The notes under the pieces were generated by a model that saw only the letters and a list, made by a program, of their open reading frames with translations, was not told where the DNA came from and did no database searches. From contig JAYRJQ010000007.1 in NCBI GenBank assembly GCA_041906185.1, positions 62,001 to 126,000 on the forward strand: a stretch of 64,000 bases of DNA. The letters are read 5' to 3'. Below are positions 23,620 through 32,653 of the stretch, piece after piece; position 1 is the stretch's first letter; the number at the start of each line of letters is the position of its first letter. The DNA comes from Roseateles_B sp041906185. GTDB taxonomy: Bacteria; Pseudomonadota; Gammaproteobacteria; Burkholderiales; Burkholderiaceae_C. The translations under genes were made by a program, and so were the position numbers.

Positions 23620-25382
23620 TGCTGCACATCCAGATCGAGGGCCGTGATGGCCTGCAGCAGCTGGCCGGCACCCGCTGCATCGTCGGCAAGGACAGCGAGT
23701 GCGACCTCGTGCTGTCCGGCTGGAAGGTCAGCCGTCGGCATGCCGAGCTGTTCGTGTCGAACGAGCGTGTCTATGTGCGCGACCTGGACTCCAGCTTCGG
23801 CACCTGGCTGGGCGAGCAGCGCGTGGGGGACACCATGCCCGTGCCCGCGGGCGCCACGCTGCGCATCGGCGGTCACTCCCTGCGCGCCCACTGGGCCCGC
23901 CCGGACACCGAAGCCGAGGCCGCCGTGCCCACCGGGGCCACGCCCCAGGCGGGGGCCGCCAAGGGCATCGAGCTCCGGCCCCAGGCCGCGACGGCGCCGT
24001 CCGCGGTGACACCGGGCAGCGCCCCGGCTGCAGCGTCTTCCGCGCCAGCCCAGGCCGCCGCACCGGAGGCTCCCACCGAGGCCACCGACGTCAGCTTCAA
24101 GTACCGCCGCCTGCTGCACGAGCGCCTGCTCGAGTCCTTCGACCTGCGCCGTACCGACACCCACCGCATGGCGGACGACGAGCTGCAGGAGCTCACCGAG
24201 AAGCTGATCTCCGAGCAGATCGACAAGCTGGGCAAGGAGCTGCCCGCCGGCATCGACAAGCGCGCGCTGCTCGAGCAGGTGCGGGACGAAGCCATCGGCC
24301 TGGGCCCGCTGGAGCCGCTGCTGGCCGACCCGTCCATCACCGAAATCATGGTGAACAAGGCGGACGAGGTCTTCGTCGAGCAGGGCGGCCAGCTGACGCG
24401 CTGGCCCGTGGCCTTCACGAGTGACCGCGCGGTCCAGGGCATCATCGAGCGCATCGTGGCGCCCATCGGCCGGCGCATCGACGAAAGCTCGCCGATGGTG
24501 GACGCCCGCCTCAAGGACGGCTCGCGCGTGAACGCCGTGATCCCGCCGCTGGCACTCAAGGGCCCGTCCATCACGATCCGGAAGTTCTCCAAGCGCAAGC
24601 TCAACTCCGACGACCTGCTGCGCTTCGGCTCGGCCAGCCCGGAGATGATCGAGTTCCTGAAGGTCTGCGTGGAGCACCACCGCAACATGCTGATCTCCGG
24701 CGGTACGGGCTCGGGCAAGACGACCCTGCTGAACATCATGTCCAACTTCATCCCCGAGGGCGACCGCATCGTCACCATCGAGGATGCGGCCGAGCTGCAG
24801 CTGCACCACGCGAACGTCGTCTCGCTGGAAGCCCGCCCCGCCAACATCGAGGGCAAGGGCCTGGTGGCCATCCGCGACCTCGTGAAGAACTCGCTGCGGA
24901 TGCGCCCGGACCGCATCGTGGTCGGCGAATGCCGGGGCGGCGAGGCCCTGGACATGCTGCAGGCCATGAACACGGGCCACGACGGCTCGCTCACCACCGC
25001 CCACGCCAACAGCCCGCGCGACATGCTCGCCCGTCTGGAGGTGATGGTGCTGATGGCGGGCATGGACCTGCCCGTGACGGCCATCCGCGAGCAGATCGCC
25101 TCCGCCGTGCAGATCGTCGTGCAGCAGACCCGCTTCGCCTGCGGCACCCGCAAGGTCACCAGCATCACCGAGGTCACCGGCGTCGAGAGCGGCAAGATCC
25201 AGCTGCAGGAGATCTTCGGCTTCGTGCAGACCGGCCGGGACGCCCGCGGCAAGACGCAGGGCTACTTCACCGGGCGCGGCTTCGTCCCCGAGTTCTACGA
25301 GGAGCTCGCGGCCATCGGCATTCCGCTGCGCATGGACATCTTCGACGAGACCCATCCGGAGCATCGGGGAGCCCGCGCATGA
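23619..25382 (+). CDS. FHA domain-CpaF/TadA fusion ATPase
   Basis: A 587-residue fusion. Residues about 15-95 are an FHA phosphothreonine-binding domain (GKDSECDLVLSGWKVSRRHA, then DLDSSFGTWL). Residues 100-150 are an Ala/Pro-rich linker. The rest is a CpaF/TadA secretion ATPase with Walker A ISGGTGSGKTTLLN near residue 360, the DAAELQL Asp-box, RIVVGECRGGE Walker B and the TTAHANSPRD His-box. It powers Flp pilus assembly. Ordinary TadA proteins lack FHA; here FHA may stand in for the missing TadZ/CpaE localisation factor or allow Ser/Thr-kinase control. Its stop overlaps tadB. Confidence 0.94.
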   Translation: MLHIQIEGRDGLQQLAGTRCIVGKDSECDLVLSGWKVSRRHAELFVSNERVYVRDLDSSFGTWLGEQRVGDTMPVPAGATLRIGGHSLRAHWARPDTEAEAAVPTGATPQAGAAKGIELRPQAATAPSAVTPGSAPAAASSAPAQAAAPEAPTEATDVSFKYRRLLHERLLESFDLRRTDTHRMADDELQELTEKLISEQIDKLGKELPAGIDKRALLEQVRDEAIGLGPLEPLLADPSITEIMVNKADEVFVEQGGQLTRWPVAFTSDRAVQGIIERIVAPIGRRIDESSPMVDARLKDGSRVNAVIPPLALKGPSITIRKFSKRKLNSDDLLRFGSASPEMIEFLKVCVEHHRNMLISGGTGSGKTTLLNIMSNFIPEGDRIVTIEDAAELQLHHANVVSLEARPANIEGKGLVAIRDLVKNSLRMRPDRIVVGECRGGEALDMLQAMNTGHDGSLTTAHANSPRDMLARLEVMVLMAGMDLPVTAIREQIASAVQIVVQQTRFACGTRKVTSITEVTGVESGKIQLQEIFGFVQTGRDARGKTQGYFTGRGFVPEFYEELAAIGIPLRMDIFDETHPEHRGARA

Positions 25383-26221
25383 CGTCCCAGCTGGTCCTTG
25401 TCGGGCTGATGCTCTTCGGGGCGACGGCCGTGCTGCTCCTGCTGGCCCGGCGTGCCCTGCTGAGCTGGCAGGCGCGCTTCACCGAGACGGCCAAGGTGTC
25501 GCTGGAGGACATGTTCGTCTTCATCGATCCGGGCTCGCTGTTCAAGCTGAACCTGGCGCTCTTCCTCCTGCTGCCGCTGCTGCTGTGGGTGTTCTCGGGC
25601 TCGCCCGTGCTGGCCGTGCTGGGCGCCCTGGGCGGTGCCATCCTGCCCCGCGCCAGCTGGATCATCCTGCGCCGGCGGCGCATGGCGCTGCTGGTCGAGC
25701 AGCTGCCGGACGGGCTCACCATGATGGCCGGCGCCATGCGCGCCGGTGCGAGCCTGCAGATCGCGCTGGACCTGGTGGTCAAGGAATCGCCCGCACCGCT
25801 GTCCCAGGAGTTCTCGGTCCTGCTGCGCGAGCAGCGACTGGGCCTGGCCCTGGAAGATTCGCTGCGTGGCCTGGCCCAGCGCCTCAAGCAGGAGGACATC
25901 GATCTCTTCGTCTCGGCCCTGACCATCGCCAAGGAGGTCGGCGGCAACCTGTCCGAGATCCTCGAGCGGCTCTCCTCGACGCTGCGCGCCAAGGCCGTGA
26001 TGGAGGGCAAGATCAAGGCCCTCACCTCGCAGGGCAAGCTGCAGGGCATCGTCGTGGGCCTGCTGCCGGTCCTGCTGGCCGGCGTGCTCTACGCCATGGA
26101 CCCGCGTGCCATGACACCGCTGTTCACCACCATCTACGGCTGGGGCACCATGAGCGTGATCTTCATCCTGATCATGATGGGTGCCTTCTTCATCAAGAAG
26201 ATCGTCACGATCGACGTCTGA
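25379..26221 (+). CDS. tadB: Tad inner-membrane platform protein TadB
   Basis: A 280-residue polytopic protein with a type II secretion F (T2SSF) domain at about residues 115-245 (LPDGLTMMAGAMRAGASLQI, the family signature). Hydrophobic segments lie at about 5-27, 60-78, 80-97, 225-243 and 255-275. TadB and TadC form the inner-membrane platform driven by TadA. The ATG overlaps the ATPase stop (ATGA), and tadC follows after 3 bp. Confidence 0.94.
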   Translation: MTSQLVLVGLMLFGATAVLLLLARRALLSWQARFTETAKVSLEDMFVFIDPGSLFKLNLALFLLLPLLLWVFSGSPVLAVLGALGGAILPRASWIILRRRRMALLVEQLPDGLTMMAGAMRAGASLQIALDLVVKESPAPLSQEFSVLLREQRLGLALEDSLRGLAQRLKQEDIDLFVSALTIAKEVGGNLSEILERLSSTLRAKAVMEGKIKALTSQGKLQGIVVGLLPVLLAGVLYAMDPRAMTPLFTTIYGWGTMSVIFILIMMGAFFIKKIVTIDV

Positions 26222-26224
26222 ACC

Positions 26225-27091
26225 ATGTCCATGGTCTATCTCTTCGCCGCCTTCTCCGGCCTGGCCACGCTGCTGCTGTTCTATGCCGTGTACCGGCTCT
26301 ACACCGAGCTGGGCAGCGCCAACACGCAGTACCGCGACAAGCCGCCGCGCGGCTTCCAGTACGTCTGGCCGCTGATCAACATCCTGGCCAACAGCTTCGG
26401 CTTCCTGATCAGCGAGGGGCGGGTGCAGGCCTGCCTGCTCAGGCTGCGCCGCGCCGGCCAGGACTACGCCCTGACCCCGCACCAGTTCTACGCGGGCAAG
26501 TGGGTCGCCGCGCTCGCCTTCGCCGGAGTGGGGGTCATCCTCGCGGGCAAGGGCGGTGGCATGATGGGCGCGCTGCTCGGAGCGCTGCTCGGCTTCCACT
26601 ACCCCGACATCTGGCTGCGCGACCACACCAAGATCCGCAACCTCGCGCTGCTCAAGGCCCTGCCCTTCTTCCTCGACATCGTGACGCTGTCCGTCGAGTC
26701 GGGCCTGAATCTCACCGGCGCCCTGCAGAAGGCCGTGGATCGCTGCCCGCCCGGGCCGCTGATGGTGGAAGTCAACCGCGTGCTGCGCGAGATCCGCGGC
26801 GGCAAGCCCCGGATCGAGGCCCTGCGTGCCATGGCCGACCGCCTGGACTTCGCTCCCATCTCCAGCCTCGTCAGTGCGCTGATCCAGGGCGAGCTCATGG
26901 GCTCGAGCCTCGGCCCCATCCTGCGCGCGCAGAGTGACCAGCGCCGCACCGAGCGCTTCCTGCGGGCCGAGAAGCTCGCCATGGAAGCCCCGGTGAAGAT
27001 GCTCGGCCCGCTGATCATGTTCATCTTTCCCTGCACCTTCATCGTCCTGGGCTTCCCCATCGTCATGAAGTTCATGCAGTCGGGGATCTGA
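26225..27091 (+). CDS. tadC: Tad inner-membrane platform protein TadC
   Basis: A 288-residue T2SSF-domain protein. Membrane segments lie at about residues 2-22, 92-128 and 258-282, and the cytoplasmic domain includes LPFFLDIVTLSVESGLNLTG and the C-terminal KMLGPLIMFIFPCTFIVLGF motif typical of TadC. It should pair with TadB. It is the last recognisable pilus gene; the DUF192 gene starts at the next base after its stop. Confidence 0.94.
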   Translation: MSMVYLFAAFSGLATLLLFYAVYRLYTELGSANTQYRDKPPRGFQYVWPLINILANSFGFLISEGRVQACLLRLRRAGQDYALTPHQFYAGKWVAALAFAGVGVILAGKGGGMMGALLGALLGFHYPDIWLRDHTKIRNLALLKALPFFLDIVTLSVESGLNLTGALQKAVDRCPPGPLMVEVNRVLREIRGGKPRIEALRAMADRLDFAPISSLVSALIQGELMGSSLGPILRAQSDQRRTERFLRAEKLAMEAPVKMLGPLIMFIFPCTFIVLGFPIVMKFMQSGI

Positions 27092-27448
27092 ATGGGCTGG
27101 CCCGAAGCCCGCCTGCATCTGCAGGGCATCGCCACGCACGTGCGGATCGGCCTCGCGCTGCGCTGGTGGGAACGCGCACGCGGCCTGCTGTTCCACGGGC
27201 CGCTGCAGGACGCGCCCGCCGGGCTGTGGATTGCGCCGTGCAACAGCGTGCACATGCTGGGCATGCGCCAGGCGCTGGACGTCGTCTACCTCGACCGCGA
27301 GGGCGTGATCCTCAAGTGCGTGCCGCAGCTGCGCCCCTGGCGCCTGAGCGCCTGCCCAGGCGCGCACGTGGCGCTCGAGCTGCGCACCGGGCTCATCGCG
27401 GAGCTCGGCCTCAAGCCGGGCCTGCGGCTCCAGGCGCGGGGCGGCTAG
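27092..27448 (+). CDS. DUF192 protein
   Basis: A 118-residue DUF192/UPF0127 protein; landmarks are ERARGLLFH, LWIAPCNSVHMLGM and DVVYLDREGVIL, the usual conserved core. No signal peptide is evident, whereas many family members are exported. The start codon directly follows the tadC stop with no spacer, so it is translated from the Tad mRNA. Its function is unknown. Confidence 0.85.
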   Translation: MGWPEARLHLQGIATHVRIGLALRWWERARGLLFHGPLQDAPAGLWIAPCNSVHMLGMRQALDVVYLDREGVILKCVPQLRPWRLSACPGAHVALELRTGLIAELGLKPGLRLQARGG

Positions 27449-27507
27449 GCCGCACGCCTGCGCCCGACTCAGCGCTCACCAGCGCTCGCCCGCGCTCAAG
27501 GGCGCAT

Positions 27508-28506
27508 TCAAAGAAGCCCGCGCGTCCGGGCCATCAGCCGCGTCAGGCCCAGCATGGCATCGATACTGGGCGTCGGCTGGCCGATGTGCTGGCCGATCTC
27601 CCGGACCACCGTCACGAGCGCGTCGAGCTCGATCTTCCGGCCCGCCTCCACGTCCTGCAGCATCGAGGTCTTGAAGGCACCCAGCTTGCGCGTCACTTCA
27701 TGACGCTGCTCGGGCGTCTGGCCCACGGGGCAGCCGATGACGTCGCCAATGGCGGAGGCCTCGCGCATCACGGCGCTCACGAAGCCGCGCACCAGCTCGT
27801 CATCGAGGATGCGGTCACAGGTGGCCCCCGTCAGTGCCGAGATGGGGTTCATGGTCATGTTGCCCCAGAGCTTGTACCAGATGTCCTTCTGGATGCGCGG
27901 GGACACGGTGGCGCTGAAGCCCGCGCGTTGGAACAGCGCCGCCCACTCGCCGATGTGCGCCGGCTCGCCGCCCGCGGGATCGCCCAGGATCAGGCCCATG
28001 CCCATCACATGCTTCACGAGGCCGGGCTCCGGCGTGGCGCAGCTGGCATGCACGACGGAGCCGATGACGCGGTCCGCCGGAATCAGGCCGGCCACCTGGC
28101 CGCTCGGGTCCACGGACTGCAGCGCCAGCCCGCGGCAGGGGCCATCCAGCTGCTGGAAGAACCACCAGGGCACGCCGTTCATCGCCACGAGCACGCGGGT
28201 CTGCGGGCCCAGCAGGCGCTGCACCAGCGGCGCGACGTCCGGCAGCGCCGGGCCCTTGACGGCCAGCACCACGAGGTCCTGCGGGCCGAGGTCCTCGGGC
28301 CGGTCCGAGGCCGTCAGCGGCACCGTCACGCGGGCGGGGGCGCCGTCGATCACCGTGTCCATGCGCAGGCCGTGCGCCCGCAGCGCCGCCAGCGTCGCGC
28401 CCCGGGCCACGGCGCTCAGCCGGACCTCGCTGCCCAGCCGATGCCCCAGATGGCCCGCCACCCAACCGCCGATGGCGCCCATGCCCACAATGCAGATCTT
28501 CTTCAT
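27508..28506 (-). CDS. 2-dehydropantoate 2-reductase-like (PanE/ApbA family)
   Basis: A 332-residue NADP-dependent reductase of the ketopantoate reductase family. The N-terminal Rossmann motif is GMGAIGG (about residues 8-14). The C-terminal ApbA_C domain includes WYKLWGNMTMNPISALTG, with the lysine and asparagine expected at the active site. Many such paralogues act on other 2-oxo acids, so pantothenate synthesis is not assured. ATG 28506 is used; an in-frame GTG directly precedes it. It is a single gene, convergent with the Tad operon. Confidence 0.88.
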   Translation of the reverse strand: MKKICIVGMGAIGGWVAGHLGHRLGSEVRLSAVARGATLAALRAHGLRMDTVIDGAPARVTVPLTASDRPEDLGPQDLVVLAVKGPALPDVAPLVQRLLGPQTRVLVAMNGVPWWFFQQLDGPCRGLALQSVDPSGQVAGLIPADRVIGSVVHASCATPEPGLVKHVMGMGLILGDPAGGEPAHIGEWAALFQRAGFSATVSPRIQKDIWYKLWGNMTMNPISALTGATCDRILDDELVRGFVSAVMREASAIGDVIGCPVGQTPEQRHEVTRKLGAFKTSMLQDVEAGRKIELDALVTVVREIGQHIGQPTPSIDAMLGLTRLMARTRGLL

Positions 28507-28639
28507 CACCTGTCCTGCTGCTGAAATGCTGGCCGCAGTCTACGCGCCGCCCGCCTCTCGCACGCCCGTGGTACCAAGCGGCCCGTCCCTGGGGTGAACC
28601 GCCTTGGCAAGGCGCGCGGCGCTGCTATCGTGCCCGCCC

Positions 28640-29716
28640 ATGCCTCACGACACGCCCCACCTGCCCCGCCGCTTCTGGTGGATCTACGCCGGCCTCCTGG
28701 CCGGGGTGGCTCTCTTCTTCGCCCTGGCCGAGCTGCAGCATTACCTGCGCAATGGCGGCGCGCATCCGTGGGAGCCCTTCCTGTGGGAGTTCAGCTCGGT
28801 GCTGGTCGTGTCGCTGCTGCTGCCGCCGCTCTTCCGCTGGCACCGGCGCAGCGTCGGGCGCGGCCTCGGCGTGCTGGTCGCGCGCCATGCGGCGGGCTAT
28901 GCCGTCTACACGGTGCTGCATGTGATCGGCATGTTCGGCCTGCGCTTCGCCGTCTATGCCCTGACCTCCGTCAGCTACGAGCCGGGCAATGCCTGGCAGG
29001 TGCTGGGCTACGAGGCCGCGAAGGACTTGGTCTTCTACGTCACCAACGTCCTGCTGTGCCAGGCCTGGCTGATCCACCTGAAGGGCCAGCAGTCAGCGCT
29101 GGAGATGGCCCGCATGCGCACGGAGCTGGCCCAGGCGCAGCTCGCGCGCCTGGCCGAGCAGGTGCAGCCGCACTTCCTCTTCAACAGCCTGAACCTGATC
29201 GCCTCGGTGATGTACGAGGACGTCGCCCGCGCCGACCGGCTGCTGTGCCAGCTCTCGGAGCTGCTGCGCGCCTCGCTGTCGGCACAGCAGCGCGGCTGGC
29301 AGACGCTCGGCGAGGAAATGGCACTGATCGAGCCCTACCTCGCGCTCATGCAGGCGCGCTTCGGCGAGCGGCTGCAGGTGCGGGTCGAGATGCCGGCGGA
29401 GGCCGCGCGCTGGCCGCTGCCGGCGCTCCTGCTGCTCAACCCGATGGAGAACGCCGTCAAGCATGACGTGGCGCTCAGCCGCGGCGCGGTCGAGGTGTCG
29501 GTGCGGGCCCAGCCCGTGGCCGACGGGCTGCAGGTGGAGATCCGCAACAGCGGCGTCAGCGCGGAGCAGATCGAGCGCGCCGGCGGCCTCGGCCTGAGCA
29601 ATCTGCGCGAGCGCCTGCGCATGGCCTACGGCGACGCGGCCACGCTGTGGATCGGTCCGGACCAGGGCGGCACGCTGCTGCGGCTGCAGCTGCCGGCGCG
29701 AGGGGAGGCCGCATGA
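28640..29716 (+). CDS. LytS/YehU-type sensor histidine kinase
   Basis: A 358-residue membrane kinase. Four hydrophobic segments fill residues about 12-150. A His_kinase domain follows with the phospho-acceptor H178 in EQVQPHFLFNSLNLIASVMY, and an HATPase_c domain (LLLNPMENAVKH as N-box, GGLGLSNLRERL as G-box). No separate sensor domain is present; the membrane part probably senses. ATG 28640 is chosen because the membrane domain then starts normally. Its stop overlaps the response regulator start (ATGA). The signal and targets are unknown. Confidence 0.9.
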   Translation: MPHDTPHLPRRFWWIYAGLLAGVALFFALAELQHYLRNGGAHPWEPFLWEFSSVLVVSLLLPPLFRWHRRSVGRGLGVLVARHAAGYAVYTVLHVIGMFGLRFAVYALTSVSYEPGNAWQVLGYEAAKDLVFYVTNVLLCQAWLIHLKGQQSALEMARMRTELAQAQLARLAEQVQPHFLFNSLNLIASVMYEDVARADRLLCQLSELLRASLSAQQRGWQTLGEEMALIEPYLALMQARFGERLQVRVEMPAEAARWPLPALLLLNPMENAVKHDVALSRGAVEVSVRAQPVADGLQVEIRNSGVSAEQIERAGGLGLSNLRERLRMAYGDAATLWIGPDQGGTLLRLQLPARGEAA

Positions 29717-30480
29717 GCGGCATGAACGGCATGAACGGAATGAAACTGCTGATCGTCGACGACGAGGCCCCGGCCCGCGCCCGCCTGCGCCGGCTGCTGG
29801 CCGAGCAGCCCGGCGTGGGCTGGGTCGGCGAGGCGGCGCATGCCGACGAGGCGCTGGAGCAGCTGCAGCGCCACCCCGACATCCAGGCCTTGATCCTCGA
29901 CATCCAGATGCCCGGCCAGAGCGGCCTGGACCTCGCGCTTCAGCTCCCGCCGCAGCTGCCGGTGATCTTCTGCACGGCCTTCGACCAGCACGCCATCCAG
30001 GCCTTCGACCTGCACGCCGTGGACTATCTGCTCAAGCCCTGCAGCCCGGAGCGCCTGGCCACGGCCCTGCAGCGCCTGCAGGGTCGACTGCTGCCCGCAC
30101 AAGCCGCGCACGGGGCCGCACGCGGCGGTCTCATCGCGGCACTGCAGCAGCTGCAGCCAGCCGCCGGCCACTGGCTGGTGCAGCGCCAGGGCAAGCTGCT
30201 CAAGCTGCCGCTGGCCGAACTGCAGTGGGTCTCCGCGGCGGACAACTACATCGAGCTTCACGCCCCGCCTCACAGCTACCTGGAGCGGCGCACGCTCGGC
30301 GCCTTCCTGGAGCATCCGGCGGTGGCCGGCCAGTTCCTGCGCATCCACCGCAGCCATGCGGTCAACCCGGCCCACATCGACAGCCTCGAGGCCCTGCCCC
30401 ACGGCGAGGCGCTGCTGACGCTGCGCGGGGGCCAGCAGCTGCGGGTCTCGCGCAACTACCGCGATCAGCTGCGCGGCTGA
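29713..30480 (+). CDS. LytTR-family response regulator
   Basis: A 255-residue regulator with a receiver domain (VDDEAP acidic pocket, phospho-acceptor D63 in LILDIQMPGQ, conserved K in YLLKPCSPE) and a C-terminal LytTR DNA-binding domain from about residue 150 (VSAADNYIELHAPPHSYLER, RIHRSHAVNPAHI). The N-terminus has four in-frame ATGs in 9-bp steps (MSGMNGMNGMK). The first, 29713, has GGGGAGG five bases upstream and overlaps the kinase stop. Its 3' end overlaps the convergent SPFH gene by 16 bp. Confidence 0.93.
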   Translation: MSGMNGMNGMKLLIVDDEAPARARLRRLLAEQPGVGWVGEAAHADEALEQLQRHPDIQALILDIQMPGQSGLDLALQLPPQLPVIFCTAFDQHAIQAFDLHAVDYLLKPCSPERLATALQRLQGRLLPAQAAHGAARGGLIAALQQLQPAAGHWLVQRQGKLLKLPLAELQWVSAADNYIELHAPPHSYLERRTLGAFLEHPAVAGQFLRIHRSHAVNPAHIDSLEALPHGEALLTLRGGQQLRVSRNYRDQLRG

Positions 30481-32429
30481 GCGGGCGCGGCGCCGCCTTC
30501 CAGCTCGCGCGCCTTGAGCGCCGTCATCAGGCCCAGCAGCGTGCCGAAGGCGTTGCCGCCCTCACCGCCCGCCGTGCCCAGCTGGATCTGCGGCACCAGC
30601 GGCACGCGCGCGGTCTCGAAGGCCTCGGCCAGGCGCAGCATGACGGTCTGCATCAGCTGCTTGTCCGCGCCCTCGCCTTCCAGCGCCTCCGACTTCGCCC
30701 GGATCGCCGCGCCCTCGGCCTCGCCCACGCTGCGAATGGCGGCGGCGCGGCCCTGGCCCTCGGCCTCCTGGCGGTAGCGCTCGCCCTGAGCCAGCGCCTC
30801 GACTTCCTGACGACGCTTCTCGGCGGCCTTCACGGCGGCCGCGCCGTGGTTCTCCTTGATCGAGATGTCCACCAGCGAGGCCGTCAGCTCGGCCTGCTTC
30901 TCGGCGCGCTTCTCGGCCTCGTTCAGCTCGCGCTGCTTGTTCGCCGCGATCTCCTTCTGCGCGTAGGTCTCGACCTGCTCGCGGGCGATCTGGCGGTCCC
31001 GCAGCTGGGCCATGATGGCCTCGATCTTGTGGTCCCCGGCCTGCGGGCGCGGCGTGCCGATCAGCACCTCCTGGAACTCGAGCGAGTAGGCCAGGAAGCG
31101 CTCGCGCATGTCCCGCGAGGCATTGGTCTGCAACTCCGAGCGCGACTGGATCAGCTCGATGAAGGTGTGCGTCTGCGAGACGTTCTTGAAGTAGCTGGAC
31201 ACCATCGGGTCCAGCGTCTGCTCCACCAGCTGCTTCACGTTGCCGAAGCGCTGCACCACCATCGGCGCCTTGCGGTAGTCGATGTGCACGACGACGGACA
31301 GCGGCAGCTGCGGCTCGAAGGCGTCCTTGGTGATGAGCGTGATCTCACGCAGGTTGGAGTCGAAGCTGGAGCCGCTTTCGCCGCTCTGCCACATCAGCAC
31401 GAAGTTGGTGGTGGGCACCAGCTCGATCTTGCCGGCGTAGGTGTTGAAGGCGTACTTGCCGGGCATCAGCGGCTCGCGCCACACGCCGCGGCAGCCGGCG
31501 TTCACCAGCTCGCCATGGCTGTACTCGCTGCCCGAGACGTCCTCGCCCCGCGCGCCGGTGTAGGACACGACCACGCCGACGAAGCCCACGGGGATGATGG
31601 TCTTGCTGATGAATTCGACCGTCGCGAAGAGGCGGTTGATGTAGTAGGTGCCCTCCACGAGCACCCGCTCCTGCCGGCCGCGGCGGCCGCCGGCGGCGAG
31701 GAAGCGCTCGGGCTCCTGGAAGCTGTTGTGCGCGTCGCCGACGTCGGGGGCGAGCAGCTCGTCGCGCGAGAGCGCCGGGCCGTCCTGCACCGTCACCACG
31801 GCGAGCTGGTCGGAGTCGTGGCTGCCGCTCTTCTCCTTGATCACCACCGGCGAGAAGGCGTTGCGCTCCTCCAGCAGGCCGCGCATGCGCTCGTAGTAGC
31901 TGCGCTCGTGCGCGTCCATGTTGAGCGCGTAGGTCGCCTCCTCGGTCATCACGACGAACAGCGCCGGGTTGATGACGTGCGTGCCCTCGCGCAGCACCTT
32001 GCGCTGCGGCCCCTTCTGGCCGCCATGCTGCAGGAAGGCGCGCACATCGAGGAAGTCGTCCACCTCGGCGTTGCTGGCCAGCGTCTGGCCGGCGGGCAGG
32101 TCCACGCCGTCGCGGGCGAAGACGTAGCCGATCTTGCCCTGCGTCACCGAGACCATCGGATGGATGTGCACGCGGTACTGGAAGGGCGTGAAGAAGTGGA
32201 AGCCGCCGCGGCGCAGCGCGGGCTGGAAGCCGGCCTCGCCCTGCAGCGCCAGCAGGCCGGACTGCACGGAGCCCTTGGCACTCCAGAGCTTCTCGACCAC
32301 GCCGACGCGGTCATTGGGGATGTAGCGGACGATGCCGGCCGCATACAGCAGCAGGGCGAAGGCGCCGATGCTGCCGAAGCCGATCAGCAGGGACAGCAGC
32401 ACGGAGCCGGACAGGTCAGACCAGGACAT
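30465..32429 (-). CDS. SPFH/flotillin-like membrane protein
   Basis: A 654-residue protein with one N-terminal membrane helix (about residues 8-29), a band 7/SPFH region beginning YIPNDRVGVVEKLWS, and a long Ala/Glu/Gln/Lys-rich coiled-coil tail (RELNEAEKRAEKQAELTASL). It ends in a hydrophobic-acidic segment similar to flotillins. Flotillin-like proteins organise membrane microdomains. The start at ATG 32429 has AGGAGGA six bases upstream; the longer in-frame extension has no support. The gene stands alone and its terminus overlaps the LytTR gene tail to tail. Confidence 0.88.
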   Translation of the reverse strand: MSWSDLSGSVLLSLLIGFGSIGAFALLLYAAGIVRYIPNDRVGVVEKLWSAKGSVQSGLLALQGEAGFQPALRRGGFHFFTPFQYRVHIHPMVSVTQGKIGYVFARDGVDLPAGQTLASNAEVDDFLDVRAFLQHGGQKGPQRKVLREGTHVINPALFVVMTEEATYALNMDAHERSYYERMRGLLEERNAFSPVVIKEKSGSHDSDQLAVVTVQDGPALSRDELLAPDVGDAHNSFQEPERFLAAGGRRGRQERVLVEGTYYINRLFATVEFISKTIIPVGFVGVVVSYTGARGEDVSGSEYSHGELVNAGCRGVWREPLMPGKYAFNTYAGKIELVPTTNFVLMWQSGESGSSFDSNLREITLITKDAFEPQLPLSVVVHIDYRKAPMVVQRFGNVKQLVEQTLDPMVSSYFKNVSQTHTFIELIQSRSELQTNASRDMRERFLAYSLEFQEVLIGTPRPQAGDHKIEAIMAQLRDRQIAREQVETYAQKEIAANKQRELNEAEKRAEKQAELTASLVDISIKENHGAAAVKAAEKRRQEVEALAQGERYRQEAEGQGRAAAIRSVGEAEGAAIRAKSEALEGEGADKQLMQTVMLRLAEAFETARVPLVPQIQLGTAGGEGGNAFGTLLGLMTALKARELEGGAAPAQPRS

Positions 32430-32653
32430 GGATTCCTCCTCTTGTGATGGGGCGCCACCCGGTGCACCGTTGCCGGGGCGTCGCCAGGCCTCGTTTGTCG
32501 GCGCTGGCGCATCAGGAACGCATATGGACCGCGCGCCACGCCGCCAAGGAAAGCCCGATGGACATTGCCGCGCGGGGCTCTTAAGCTGCGGCCCGCCAGA
32601 TCTAACAAGCCGGTGCCATGGGCAAGCTGCCCGCCGGCCAGGAGGGAGTTCCC
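32430..32653. other. Divergent intergenic region
   Basis: A 224-bp spacer between the SPFH gene and the FG-GAP lipoprotein gene. It holds the two ribosome-binding sites (AGGAGGA on the minus strand, GGAGGGAG on the plus strand). No other structured element was recognised. Confidence 0.35.

Noticed and set aside
30225..32447. 740-codon open frame on the plus strand opposite the SPFH gene
   Set aside because: Antisense shadow of a well-supported flotillin-like protein; composition is Leu/Val/His repeats without any fold.
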